A DNA stretch of 64,000 nt from Ascidiaceihabitans sp023955215. GTDB taxonomy: Bacteria > Pseudomonadota > Alphaproteobacteria > Rhodobacterales > Rhodobacteraceae. The stretch lies in NCBI GenBank assembly GCA_943788345.1, contig CALSPX010000006.1, positions 1 through 64,000 of the forward strand, read 5' to 3'. The translations under genes were made by a program, and so were the position numbers. This document shows, piece by piece, positions 27,509 through 36,238 of this stretch. Below the pieces are notes generated by a model, which did no database searches, had not been told where the DNA came from, and saw only the letters and a list, made by a program, of their open reading frames with translations. Position 1 is the stretch's first letter. Every line of letters starts with the position of its first letter.

Positions 27509-28435
27509 ATGGCTACCAAAACCACACTGCACCCGCGCAATCAGCACCGCGAAGGATATGATTTCACGCGATTGGTGGCTGACACTCCCGCGCTTGAGGC
27601 CTTCACAACGCTGAACCCAAAGGGGCAAACGACCATCAGCTTTCAAGACCCAATGGCGGTTCGGATGCTCAATCGTGCGCTCCTCAAAACACATTACGGC
27701 GTTGAAGACTGGGACATCCCTGAAAACGCCCTGTGCCCACCGATCCCTGGACGCGTGGACTATATCCACTGCCTTGCCGATCTGCTTGCTGGCGATAACA
27801 AGAAACAAATCCCGCGTGGGCCAAAATACAAAGCGCTCGACATCGGAACCGGTGCCAGCTTGGTTTACCCGCTGATTGGTCAAAGCGAATATGGCTGGGA
27901 GTTTACGGGCACCGATATTGACCCCGTCGCGATCACCTCCGCCAAACAGATTTGCAACCGCAACACCCTGAACATCCCGCTTAGACTGCAAACAAATCGC
28001 GAGGATACACTCAAAGGCGCGATCCAAACCGGTGACAGGTTCCACGTCATCCTGTGCAACCCGCCGTTTCATTCCTCAATGGAAGAAGCCAACAGAGGGA
28101 CGCAACGCAAGTGGCGCAACCTTGGCAAAGGAAAGTCATCGACCCTCAATTTTGGGGGACAAAACACAGAACTTTGGTGCCCAGGCGGTGAGGTTTGGTT
28201 TATTTCCAACATGATTGAGCAAAGCAAAGCTTTCGCCAAACAATGTCTGTGGTTCACCTCACTGGTGTCGAAAAAAGACAACCTACCACTGCTTTTGAAC
28301 AACCTTGAAAGAGCAGGGATTGCCGATTTCAAAGTTGTTGAGATGGCACAGGGGCAAAAGGTAAGTCGTTTTATCGCATGGACTTACATCCAAAAACACA
28401 AACGACCCGCGTTTATGAATGGCAGCATGAAATAA
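27509..28435 (+). CDS. rlmF: 23S rRNA adenine-N6 methyltransferase RlmF
   Basis: A protein of about 308 residues that methylates A1618 (E. coli numbering) of 23S rRNA with SAM. Motif I is ALDIGTGASLVYPLIG and the N6-adenine catalytic motif is NPPF in VILCNPPFHSS. RlmF-type residues before it are YDFTRLVADTPALEAF and PIPGRVDYIHCLADLL. ATG 27509 is chosen over an in-frame upstream start at 27305, because AAGGA (27494-27498) precedes it and homologous sequence starts there (LHPRNQHREGYDF). Codons are core-like. It follows gntR by 85 bp but is probably unrelated in function. Confidence 0.92.
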   Translation: MATKTTLHPRNQHREGYDFTRLVADTPALEAFTTLNPKGQTTISFQDPMAVRMLNRALLKTHYGVEDWDIPENALCPPIPGRVDYIHCLADLLAGDNKKQIPRGPKYKALDIGTGASLVYPLIGQSEYGWEFTGTDIDPVAITSAKQICNRNTLNIPLRLQTNREDTLKGAIQTGDRFHVILCNPPFHSSMEEANRGTQRKWRNLGKGKSSTLNFGGQNTELWCPGGEVWFISNMIEQSKAFAKQCLWFTSLVSKKDNLPLLLNNLERAGIADFKVVEMAQGQKVSRFIAWTYIQKHKRPAFMNGSMK

Positions 28436-28549
28436 GGTGCATGTGACGAGTTAGGCTTGTCCGGCAATGTTTGATTTTTAGCAGAATTTATGCCTCGGGC
28501 AATCGTAACTACACGCGGCGCAAAAAAGTGCCGTTTAGGACTTTAAGCC

Positions 28550-29470
28550 TTATTCAGTTAGAAATGCCGTAACCGCAGCAAGAACTGCTGGCCTTTGATT
28601 ACCCGTCTGCGCTTCAAAGACATGGTTAGCATTCGGCCATTCAATCAGTCTTGAATTTGGTAAAATGGAATGTGCGAAACGCGCTGATGAAACTGGTACG
28701 TTGTCATCATTTGCACCGATCACAAGTAAAACGGGCATACGCAAGGTCTTTAGGCTGCGGCTTGGATCGCGATCCAGAACTGAAGACCAATACGTGTGCG
28801 GATAACCCAGTTCGAAGGCCGCCGTGTTATTTGGATCAGCATCAATACGTGCTGCAATGGCTTGAAACTGTGGCAACCCACCGCGGCGTTCAAAAAGAAG
28901 CTCAAGTTCTTTGCGCTGTGTCATGCCTCCTGCACCGATCACTGCGACCTTGACGATATCTTGTGCCTGCGCGGCCATATCTATCACGATAGGTCCGCCT
29001 TCAGACGTTCCCACCAGCATGATCTGACTATCAGGACGCTGCGTTCTGATAGCTTCCAGAGCTAGGAGATTGCGCCGCAAAATCTCATCATAAGTATACT
29101 TATTCCAAAAATCGACTGAACAAGACAGGCCCAGATCTCCCTTACTTACGCCAGTCTTATCGAGACTAAAAACCTCCAAGCCGGATACGGCCCCTAAAAA
29201 ATAAGGTGCAAGATAGACGCTAAGCGAGGTGCAACCTGACCCACCGGCATAAAATACAGTTATTGGGGTCTTGGATGACTCAGCTTCGGTTCTAATTGAG
29301 AAAATCTTTAGAACGTCTTCGCCTACACTGAGGCTTTGCGCTTTGCTATCGCTGGCGACCGCCTGCCCCAAATATTGCAACTTTGTCCCGCAAGAAGCCA
29401 GCAGAACGAGCAACGTAAAACAAGCGGCCACCCGAAACCCTAAGGTCCGTTTTTGGTGAGATTTGACCAT
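28550..29470 (-). CDS. Lipoprotein alpha/beta hydrolase
   Basis: A protein of about 306 residues with a lipoprotein signal (FTLLVLLASCGTK, lipobox L-A-S-C), so it is anchored in the envelope. The hydrolase fold shows the nucleophile elbow GTSEG (MLVGTSEGGPIVI), an acid in LVIGANDDNVP and a catalytic His in WPNANHVFEAQTG. An early TVFYAGGSGCTSLS may form the oxyanion region. ATG 29470 has GGAG ten bases upstream. The substrate is unknown. It is convergent with rlmF and has no obvious operon partner. Confidence 0.8.
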   Translation of the reverse strand: MVKSHQKRTLGFRVAACFTLLVLLASCGTKLQYLGQAVASDSKAQSLSVGEDVLKIFSIRTEAESSKTPITVFYAGGSGCTSLSVYLAPYFLGAVSGLEVFSLDKTGVSKGDLGLSCSVDFWNKYTYDEILRRNLLALEAIRTQRPDSQIMLVGTSEGGPIVIDMAAQAQDIVKVAVIGAGGMTQRKELELLFERRGGLPQFQAIAARIDADPNNTAAFELGYPHTYWSSVLDRDPSRSLKTLRMPVLLVIGANDDNVPVSSARFAHSILPNSRLIEWPNANHVFEAQTGNQRPAVLAAVTAFLTE

Positions 29471-29711
29471 ACGCACGCTTCTCCAATAAGTACTGTAAAC
29501 GAAGTTATCGGGCGGTGCTTTGCCAGCGCAAGAGCTTATTCTGCTAACTGAGTGTTCTGATCAGACTCACTGTATCCTTGCTCGATCCTTCCAAAAACAA
29601 CCGCTTGCTGGATCGTTCACCAAACCAGGCATTGACGCACGCCTAGCGGAAAGCACATTCAACCCACAAACCCAACATTGCCTATTCCCTACCACATGCT
29701 ACCTGTTTCTT

Positions 29712-30065
29712 ATGATAGATATAATCAACACTCTCTGCGCCCTCCTTACCATCGGCTTTGGTCTGTTCGGATTTGTGGCCCCGCGCTACACGGCCTCTGC
29801 CCTTGATCTGGAGCCAACCAAATCCACGATGGGCCTAAGCGAGATGCGCGCCTCTGTGGGTGGATTGTTTGTTGTGGCAGGATTGGCCGCCCTTTGGCTA
29901 GATGACCCCGTCGCCTACGCCATGATCGGCTTTGCTTTTGTGGGTGCCGCAACGGGTCGGGTTTTGTCGCTGATCCTAGACAAACCACCCGTGGTCAAAG
30001 TGCTGGTTTTTGGCGGGATCGAAGCGGCCCTTGCGGCTGCGTTTTTGATCCTCAATTTGGGGTGA
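29712..30065 (+). CDS. DUF4345-like small membrane protein
   Basis: A 117-residue protein with four hydrophobic helices. It matches the general pattern of DUF4345 proteins: FGLFGFVAPRYTASALDLEP, then GLSEMRASVGGLFVVAGLAA and MIGFAFVGAATGRVLSL. Function is unknown. The frame is open from 29520, but the upstream part is not membrane-like or conserved-looking, so ATG 29712 is preferred although its ribosome-binding site is weak. An 11-bp phased repeat array begins about 30 bp after its stop codon. Confidence 0.65.
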   Translation: MIDIINTLCALLTIGFGLFGFVAPRYTASALDLEPTKSTMGLSEMRASVGGLFVVAGLAALWLDDPVAYAMIGFAFVGAATGRVLSLILDKPPVVKVLVFGGIEAALAAAFLILNLG

Positions 30066-30095
30066 ACCTGTGTTCGGTGGCTTAACCGATTGGCG

Positions 30096-30150
30096 GTGCC
30101 GATACCTGCACCGATGCAAAACATATGTAATACCGACGTAACACCGACGT
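30096..30150 (+). repeat. 11-bp phased repeat array (copy 1)
   Basis: Successive 11-mers run from TGCACCGATGC through a degenerate unit to AATACCGACGT (30129-30139) and AACACCGACGT (30140-30150). The same consensus AATACCGACGT with the same 11-bp period recurs at 55612-55644. The array lies between the DUF4345-like gene and the tmRNA gene. Function is unknown. Confidence 0.6.
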
Positions 30151-30254
30151 TGATTTTACATCAATTATGACCCGTTAATAGTTGATAATATTTGATTTTT
30201 ATGCGCGATCGATAAAAATACTAAAAATCGCCTCCAAACACCTTACCCCTTGAG

Positions 30255-30600
30255 ATTTCTGTGCAGCCCCCCTACATATACCTTGTCCTTCGGGACTATG
30301 GAAATAAACGCGCTTGTAATAAACGGATTGGACCCGGGGGCGGTACCCGGCGACTCCACCAAACATCCTTTATTTGGGGATCATGGGGTCGAAATAGGAT
30401 CGACAAACGTCTAAAGAGGTTAGCTTTTTCTCGGCTGGGTGCCACCGTATCGGCCCAAAATGTACAATTGCAAATAACAATCGTGCTCCAATGGCGATGG
30501 CTGCGTAAGCAACCGGATCTATTGAAACTTAAGTCCTTACGTTTAGCGACCTAAGGCGGGGTTCGCAGGTACCTGGCAACAGAAACCTGCACTTACTCCC
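30255..30600 (+). ncRNA. ssrA: Two-piece (circularly permuted) tmRNA
   Basis: Alphaproteobacterial order: the acceptor piece comes first, ending GACCCGGGGGCGGTACCCGG and then CGACTCCACCA at 30361. This corresponds to the T-arm and CCA end of standard tmRNA. After a short intervening loop, the coding piece starts GGGGTCGAAATAGGATCGAC (from 30385), equivalent to the standard 5' end. The tag frame at 30470-30508 reads ANNNRAPMAMAA followed by TAA. It rescues stalled ribosomes and tags proteins for ClpXP. A hairpin GCAGGT/ACCTGC closes the coding piece near 30566-30590. The 5' boundary is approximate. The sspB gene, encoding the adaptor that recognises such tags, is 2.3 kb downstream. Confidence 0.88.
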
Positions 30601-30726
30601 CCCTATAGTTTTCAATTGACCCTTGCGCATTTGGCTGATTATTTATGCCTATGGGGTTTGTCTGCGAACACCCCGTGAGGCGTAAGTCCAAGGTTCGCAT
30701 GTCTCCACTTGAATAGGACACATGCT

Positions 30727-31542
30727 ATGGCTGCTCCGAATGAAATTACCCCACAACAATTGCTGCGCCTCATTGGCACGCCCAACTGCCCGCAGATTGT
30801 TGATATCTCGATTGACCCTGATTTTGCTGACGATCCGCACCTCATTCCTGGTGCTTTTCGCCATCCCCACACTGATTTACAGGGGTTGATAACCCGCCTG
30901 AACGGGCAACCTTCGATCATCATTTGCCAGAAAGGGATCAAGCTAAGCCAAGGCATGGCGGCCCAATTGCGCAGCGCAGGATTGCGGTCTGAATACCTGC
31001 CTGGCGGCAACTATGGTTGGCGTGATCTGAGCCAAGCGCCCCGTATCCCTTCAGCCAATTTGCCGCCAATGGACCAAGGCCATTCGCTGTGGGTCACACG
31101 CCACCGGCCCAAGATTGATCGCATCGCCTGTCCTTGGCTGATCCGTCGTTTCGTCGACAAAGACGCACGTTTTCTATTCGTCTCACCTGCTGAAGTCATC
31201 GGTGTATCAGAGCGTTACAACGCAATCCCGTTTGACATTGAGGACACGTTTTGGAGCCACCGCGGCGACACCTGCACCTTCGATACAATGTTGGACGAAT
31301 TCAAACTTCGAACCCCTGCCCTTGATCGTCTATCAACAGTCGTTCGTGCCGCAGACACCGACAACCATGACCTTGCGCCAGAGGCTGCAGGTCTGTTGGC
31401 ATTGTCAGTGGGCTTATCACGCCAATACCGTGACGATCTGGAACAGCTTGAGGCAGGCATGCATCTGTATGACGCCCTATATCGGTGGGCGCGTGATGGG
31501 ACCGAAGAACGCCACACTTGGCCAACAGGAAAACCATCATGA
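30727..31542 (+). CDS. chrB: ChrB-like chromate resistance protein with rhodanese domain
   Basis: A protein of about 271 residues. Residues 1-105 form a rhodanese-like domain with active-site Cys in IIICQKGIKLSQG. Residues ~118-265 match the chromate-resistance ChrB domain (WVTRHRPKIDRIACPWLIRR, FVSPAEVIGVSERY, FDIEDTFWSHRGDTCTFD). ChrB proteins act as chromate sensors or accessory proteins for the ChrA pump. ATG 30727 is used because AGGA lies nine bases upstream. Its stop overlaps the chrA start by 4 bp (ATGA), so the two genes are translationally coupled. Confidence 0.87.
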   Translation: MAAPNEITPQQLLRLIGTPNCPQIVDISIDPDFADDPHLIPGAFRHPHTDLQGLITRLNGQPSIIICQKGIKLSQGMAAQLRSAGLRSEYLPGGNYGWRDLSQAPRIPSANLPPMDQGHSLWVTRHRPKIDRIACPWLIRRFVDKDARFLFVSPAEVIGVSERYNAIPFDIEDTFWSHRGDTCTFDTMLDEFKLRTPALDRLSTVVRAADTDNHDLAPEAAGLLALSVGLSRQYRDDLEQLEAGMHLYDALYRWARDGTEERHTWPTGKPS

Positions 31543-32781
31543 GCACGCAAACCTTACCAGATATGTTGCGTGCCTTTGGGCGCATTGGATTGCTGTCTTT
31601 TGGCGGTCCGGCGGCCCAAATCGCGATCATGCATGAAGAATTGGTCGAACGCCGCCGTTGGCTGACCGAGGATCAGTTCCTGCGTGCCCTATCACTGTGC
31701 ATGTTGTTGCCCGGCCCTGAAGCAATGCAATTGGCGACCTATGCGGGCTGGCGCATTCGCGGTGTGTTTGGTGGGCTACTCGCAGGCCTACTGTTCGTTG
31801 TGCCCGGCGCATTGGTCATCTTTGCACTGGCCTTCGCCTATATCTCTTATGGCCAAGTGCCCCTTGTGCAAGCGGCGTTTGTGGGCATCAAGGCCGCGGT
31901 AATTATCGTTGTACTACAAGCACTTCTAAGACTTGGGAACAAAGCCTTAAAGACCAATGCTGCTTGGGTCTTAGCAGGATTGGCATTTGTCGCCTTGTTT
32001 GCGTTTGGGTTACCTTTCCCTCTAATCATCGCTGTTGCGGCTATTTATGGGTACGTCACAAGCAAAGCCGACAGCGCAACAACCGCCCCCGTCCACATCC
32101 CTGCAGGTCAGACGCTGCGCACCGTTTTGATCTGGTCTTCACTGTGGGCCGCACCGATGGTCATGTCTATGGCTGTTACAAGCTGACTTCTTAATCCAAT
32201 TGGGACTGTTCTTTTCCAAACTGGCAGTTGTCACCTTTGGCGGTGCCTATGCTGTGTTGGCATACATGAGCCAAACTGTCGTTCAAGATTACGGCTGGGT
32301 GACATCAGGCCAAATGATCGACGCGCTTGGATTGGCCGAGACCACACCGGGGCCATTGATCTTAGTCACTGAATTTGTCGCGATCCTTGCGGGGGCAGCA
32401 AATGGCGGCATTGGCCTTGCAATTGCGGCTGGCCTCTTGGCACTTTGGGTGACGTTCACCCCCTGTTTCTTGTGGATTTTCGCAGCCGGCCCCTACATCG
32501 AAACCCTGACATCACGCCCAAGATTGTCAGCAGCCCTTAGCGCCATTACCGCCGCTGTTGTTGGTGTTATCCTGAACCTTTCAATCTGGTTTGCCTTGCA
32601 TGTTATATTTGATCAGGTGAACAATTGGGGTGCCATGCCCCTGCCCGCGTTTTCCTCTATCAACGTCATCGCGACAACCCTAACTGTAGGTGCTGCGATC
32701 TTGATGTTGCGCTTCAAACTCGGCCTTGTGACCACGATGGGCGTGATGGCGCTGGCTGGTATGGCACTGTCTCTCTTGTAG
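31539..32781 (+). pseudogene. chrA: Chromate transporter ChrA, frameshifted in the middle
   Basis: The N-terminal half (31539-32186) is a normal ChrA half: FGRIGLLSFGGPAAQIAIMH, ERRRWLTEDQFLRALSLC, MLLPGPEAMQLATYAGW. The C-terminal half continues in another frame (from about 32173): ADFLIQLGLFFSKLAVVTFG, GLAETTPGPLILVTEFVA. Together they make a complete bidomain efflux protein of about 414 residues, so a single indel near 32172-32181 splits it. The second frame has only a weak TTG start and no ribosome-binding site. Because ChrA halves can also work as separate single-domain pairs, residual function cannot be excluded, and an assembly error is also possible. Confidence 0.85.
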
Positions 32782-32862
32782 ATCAGGGCCAATTTGCGCT
32801 GCCCTCTTTTCACCGCCGTGAAAAAGGGTATGGTTGTCGCAATTGAGACAAGGGGATCCGCC

Positions 32863-33375
32863 ATGAGCGACACCATCGACTACGGCAATCTGATGCACGA
32901 CGCGATGCGCAGCCTTATCAAACGCGTTCTAACGGACGTGCAGGCCAATGGTCTCCCCGGCTCTCACCACTTCTTCATTACGTTTCGCACCACACATCCA
33001 GATGCCGAACTGGCGGATTGGCTGTCTGATCGTTACCCTGAAGAAATGACCGTTGTGATGCAGCACTGGTATGACCGCCTTGAAGTTGGCGAAGATGGTT
33101 TTGGTATTCGCTTGAACTTTGGCGATGCGCCAGAGCCGTTGTTTGTTCCATATGACTCGATCAAAACTTTCGTTGATCCATCCGTTGAATTTGGACTGCG
33201 CTTTGAAGCCGCTGAAGATGACGAAGATTTTAATGGCGAAGTCGACGAAGAGCTGGGCGAAAACGAACCGGTTCAAATGCCAGAACCAAAACCATCTGTC
33301 GTAGAAGAATCTGCACCGGATGATGAACCCTCAAAACCAGCAGAAGTCGTATCTTTGGACAGCTTCCGCAAATAG
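32863..33375 (+). CDS. sspB: ClpXP adaptor SspB (alphaproteobacterial type)
   Basis: About 170 residues. The N-terminal domain (~1-115) is the SspB fold that binds ssrA tags: MHDAMRSLIKRVLTDVQANG, HHFFITFRTTHPDAEL, then LNFGDAPEPLFVPYDSIKTF. An acidic linker follows (AEDDEDFNGEVDEELGENEP), and a C-terminal basic end (VVSLDSFRK) is the predicted ClpX-docking tail. ATG 32863 is preferred because AGGGGAT precedes it and the fold starts there. It delivers tmRNA-tagged proteins to ClpXP in the cytosol. It follows chrA by 81 bp and precedes fumC. Confidence 0.9.
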   Translation: MSDTIDYGNLMHDAMRSLIKRVLTDVQANGLPGSHHFFITFRTTHPDAELADWLSDRYPEEMTVVMQHWYDRLEVGEDGFGIRLNFGDAPEPLFVPYDSIKTFVDPSVEFGLRFEAAEDDEDFNGEVDEELGENEPVQMPEPKPSVVEESAPDDEPSKPAEVVSLDSFRK

Positions 33376-33458
33376 AGCATGTTAGCGCACTGACTCCAAT
33401 TGCCTGTTAGGGTTTGTAGCGGTAAACGCTATGCAACGTATTCGCTAGGAGCGCCCAG

Positions 33459-34850
33459 ATGACAAACACCCGTACAGAAACCGATAGCTTTGGCCCATTA
33501 GAAGTCCCTTCGGACAAGTATTGGGGTGCGCAAACACAGCGCTCTATCATCAACTTTCCGATCGGTTGGGAAAAACAACCCATCGCTATCGTCCGCGCCC
33601 TTGGTGTGATCAAAAAAGCCTGCGCACAAGCCAACATGACCCAAGGATCGCTTGACCCGAAACTGGGCAACGCGATTGTTGAGGCGGCAGGCGAAGTGAT
33701 CGAAGGTAAATTCGACGACAACTTCCCATTGGTGGTTTGGCAGACAGGGTCCGGCACACAGTCCAACATGAACTCAAACGAGGTCATCGCGAACCGCGCA
33801 ATTGAATTGCTTGGCGGCGTGATCGGTTCCAAAGATCCAGTGCACCCAAATGATCACTGCAACATGGGTCAGTCCTCAAACGATACATTCCCAACAGCAA
33901 TGCACATCTCTGCGGCAATGACAGCACGCGACGTGTTGCTTCCTGGTCTGGAAAAATTGCACGCGGCATTGCAGGCCAAAGTGGTTCAATTCGATGGCAT
34001 CATCAAAATCGGACGTACCCACACCCAAGATGCAACACCGCTGACACTGAGCCAAGAATTCTCAGGCTACACGCATCAGGTTGCGATGGGCATCCGCCGC
34101 GTCAACGACGCATTGGGCCGCATTTATGAACTGGCTCAGGGCGGCACAGCCGTTGGCACCGGCCTGAACACCCAAAAGGGTTGGGATGTTATGGTCGCTG
34201 CCAACATGGCAGAGATCACCGGCCTGCCCTTCGTGACAGCCCCGAACAAATTTGAAGCTTTGGCAGCACATGACGCCATGGTCGAAATATCTGGCGCGCT
34301 GAAAACTGTAGCCGCGTCCCTATTCAAAATCGCCAACGACATCCGCCTGCTGGGTTCTGGCCCACGTTGTGGTTTGGGCGAACTGGTATTGCCAGAAAAC
34401 GAGCCGGGTTCGTCAATCATGCCCGGCAAAGTGAACCCAACACAGTGCGAGGCGCTGACGCAGGTTTGTATCCACGTCATGGGCAATGATGCAGCCGTTG
34501 GTTTCGCAGGCTCACAGGGCCATTTCGAGTTGAACGTTTATAAGCCGATGATGTCCTACAACGTTCTGCAGTCCATGCAGTTGTTGGGCGATGCGTCCTC
34601 TGCCTTCACCGACAACCTGATGGTTGATTTGCAAGCTGACCCAGATCGTATTGAACGCCTGATGCGCGAAAGCCTGATGTTGGTGACCGCACTGGCCCCT
34701 GAGATCGGTTACGACAACGCGACCAAGGTTGCGAAAACAGCCCACAAAAATGGCACAACCCTCAAGGAGGAAGCAATCGCCCTTGGCTTTGTGGACGCCG
34801 AAACATTCGAGCGGGTTGTACGTCCAGAAAACATGATCGGCCCAAAATGA
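33459..34850 (+). CDS. fumC: Fumarate hydratase class II
   Basis: A 463-residue TCA-cycle enzyme that interconverts fumarate and malate; it needs no iron-sulfur cluster. Signature residues are SSNDTFPTAMHISAAM (substrate binding), GRTHTQDATPLTLSQEFSGY (catalytic His region) and the superfamily motif GSSIMPGKVNPTQCEA (catalytic Ser loop). Full length compared with E. coli FumC. The stop codon overlaps the ATG of the small DUF4169 gene by 4 bp, which in turn overlaps the ribbon-helix-helix gene by 4 bp, so the three form an operon. Confidence 0.96.
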   Translation: MTNTRTETDSFGPLEVPSDKYWGAQTQRSIINFPIGWEKQPIAIVRALGVIKKACAQANMTQGSLDPKLGNAIVEAAGEVIEGKFDDNFPLVVWQTGSGTQSNMNSNEVIANRAIELLGGVIGSKDPVHPNDHCNMGQSSNDTFPTAMHISAAMTARDVLLPGLEKLHAALQAKVVQFDGIIKIGRTHTQDATPLTLSQEFSGYTHQVAMGIRRVNDALGRIYELAQGGTAVGTGLNTQKGWDVMVAANMAEITGLPFVTAPNKFEALAAHDAMVEISGALKTVAASLFKIANDIRLLGSGPRCGLGELVLPENEPGSSIMPGKVNPTQCEALTQVCIHVMGNDAAVGFAGSQGHFELNVYKPMMSYNVLQSMQLLGDASSAFTDNLMVDLQADPDRIERLMRESLMLVTALAPEIGYDNATKVAKTAHKNGTTLKEEAIALGFVDAETFERVVRPENMIGPK

Positions 34851-35032
34851 GCGAACCGGTCAACCTAAACAAGTTTCGCAAGGCAAAGGCACGGGTCGAA
34901 AAACAGACCCAAGCCGAAGCTAACGCGGCTAAGTTCGGGCGGACCAAAGCAGAAAAAGACCAACAGGCGCAAACAGTCAACAACGTTGTGCGCCTGTTGG
35001 ATGGCCATAAACTAGATACACCAAAGTCATGA
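34847..35032 (+). CDS. DUF4169 small protein
   Basis: A 61-residue highly basic protein, MSEPVNLNKFRKAKARVEKQ at the start, with alternating charged residues suggestive of a long helix. It matches the DUF4169 family, which often lies between fumC and a ribbon-helix-helix gene in Rhodobacterales. It overlaps both neighbours by 4 bp (ATGA), so translation is coupled to fumC. Function is unknown. Confidence 0.8.
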   Translation: MSEPVNLNKFRKAKARVEKQTQAEANAAKFGRTKAEKDQQAQTVNNVVRLLDGHKLDTPKS

Positions 35033-35262
35033 GCGGACGACCTGTCAAACGCTCACTCACCCTTAAGGGACACCGAACATCGGTTTCATTAGAGGATGAA
35101 TTTTGGGCAGAGTTTCGGCGTATATCCACCGAAAAATCAATTCCTATCAATGCATTGGCAGCAGAAATTGATGTAAATCGGACCGCAGATATTGGCTTGG
35201 CCTCTGCGATCCGTCTTTATGTACTTGCGGTGATCAAGGCCGAGCGTGACCAAAAACCTTAG
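35029..35262 (+). CDS. Ribbon-helix-helix DNA-binding protein
   Basis: A 77-residue protein with a ribbon (VKRSLTLKGHRTSVSLEDEF) and two helices (FWAEFRRISTEKSIPINALA, then the DIGLASAIRLYVL helix), as in the RHH_4 family. It probably binds DNA as a dimer; the target is unknown. It is coupled by a 4-bp overlap to the DUF4169 gene and ends 3 bp before the convergent aldolase gene. No terminator is visible between the two convergent stops. Confidence 0.8.
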   Translation: MSGRPVKRSLTLKGHRTSVSLEDEFWAEFRRISTEKSIPINALAAEIDVNRTADIGLASAIRLYVLAVIKAERDQKP

Positions 35263-35265
35263 GTG

Positions 35266-36147
35266 TTAAGCCGACGCTTTATAGATCTTGTCGATATTTG
35301 CGGCCAAAGCCGTGTCAAACTCAGCATCAGACATATCACGCTGCAACCCTTGGGTCAGAGCACGTGAAAAACTAGCAATCATCTTGCTGTTACGTGACAA
35401 CCGCGCGGTCGCTTCATCCGTGGAATAGCCACCCGACAATGCCACCACGCGCATTACTGCCGGATGATCCGCAAGTTCATCATACTGGCCAGCGTTTTCA
35501 GGTATCGTAAGCTTCAGCATCACTTGTTGCCCGTTTGGCAATAGCGCCAGTTCTGCAAACAATGCAGCCCGCAACATGTCTTCGGCTTCTGCCTTGTCTG
35601 GGGCGTGAATATCTACCTCTGGCTCAATAATTGGAACCAAGCCTGCAGCGATCACCATTCGCGCAATCTCAAAATGCTGGGAAACAACTTTTACGATACC
35701 TTTAAGGTTGGCCGCCTTAATGAAAGAACGTTCTTTTGTCCCAAAAATTCCCGCCTCTTTGGCCTTGGCCAATGTGGTCTCAAGCTGTGGCATTGCCTTC
35801 ATCAATTGAACGCCGTCGGCTTCATCCTCAAGACCCTTATCGATCTTCAAGAACGGAACGACACCAGTGTCTTCCCAAAGGTAGTGCGCAACAGGCTTGC
35901 CAGCGATTGTCTCATCCATCGTGCGTTCAAACAGGATCGCACCGATGACTTTGTTGTTGTCGAAATCTGGGGCAAGGATGATGCGTTCGCGCATGCGCTG
36001 AACTTCGGCGAACATCTCTTCCTCTGAGCCGTAGGCTGATGCATCAACACCGTAAAGACCAAGTGCCTTTGGTGTAGACCCGCCTGATTGATCCAAGGCT
36101 GCAATAAACCCTGCGCCGCTTGTAATTTGTGTGACTTGATCCAACAT
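35266..36147 (-). CDS. fba: Fructose-bisphosphate aldolase class I
   Basis: A 293-residue Schiff-base aldolase of the bacterial short class I type. It cleaves fructose 1,6-bisphosphate to glyceraldehyde 3-phosphate and dihydroxyacetone phosphate. Visible are GAGFIAALDQSGGSTPKAL at the N-terminus, GVVPFLKIDKGLEDE, EPEVDIHAPDKAEAED and the Schiff-base lysine region VMLKLTIPENAGQY. It uses no metal. It is monocistronic on the minus strand, 92 bp downstream of the P450 gene stop. Confidence 0.92.
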   Translation of the reverse strand: MLDQVTQITSGAGFIAALDQSGGSTPKALGLYGVDASAYGSEEEMFAEVQRMRERIILAPDFDNNKVIGAILFERTMDETIAGKPVAHYLWEDTGVVPFLKIDKGLEDEADGVQLMKAMPQLETTLAKAKEAGIFGTKERSFIKAANLKGIVKVVSQHFEIARMVIAAGLVPIIEPEVDIHAPDKAEAEDMLRAALFAELALLPNGQQVMLKLTIPENAGQYDELADHPAVMRVVALSGGYSTDEATARLSRNSKMIASFSRALTQGLQRDMSDAEFDTALAANIDKIYKASA

Positions 36148-36238
36148 CTAATACGCCTCCGCAAGTGATACTTTCGTTAAGTACCCCTAAGACAGGCGCA
36201 AAATCATTGGTACATGTTAGCGACAGACATTTCTAATG

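Noticed and set aside
30261..30554. 97-codon open frame over the tmRNA gene
   Set aside because: The DNA is explained by acceptor and coding pieces of the permuted tmRNA; the predicted protein resembles nothing.
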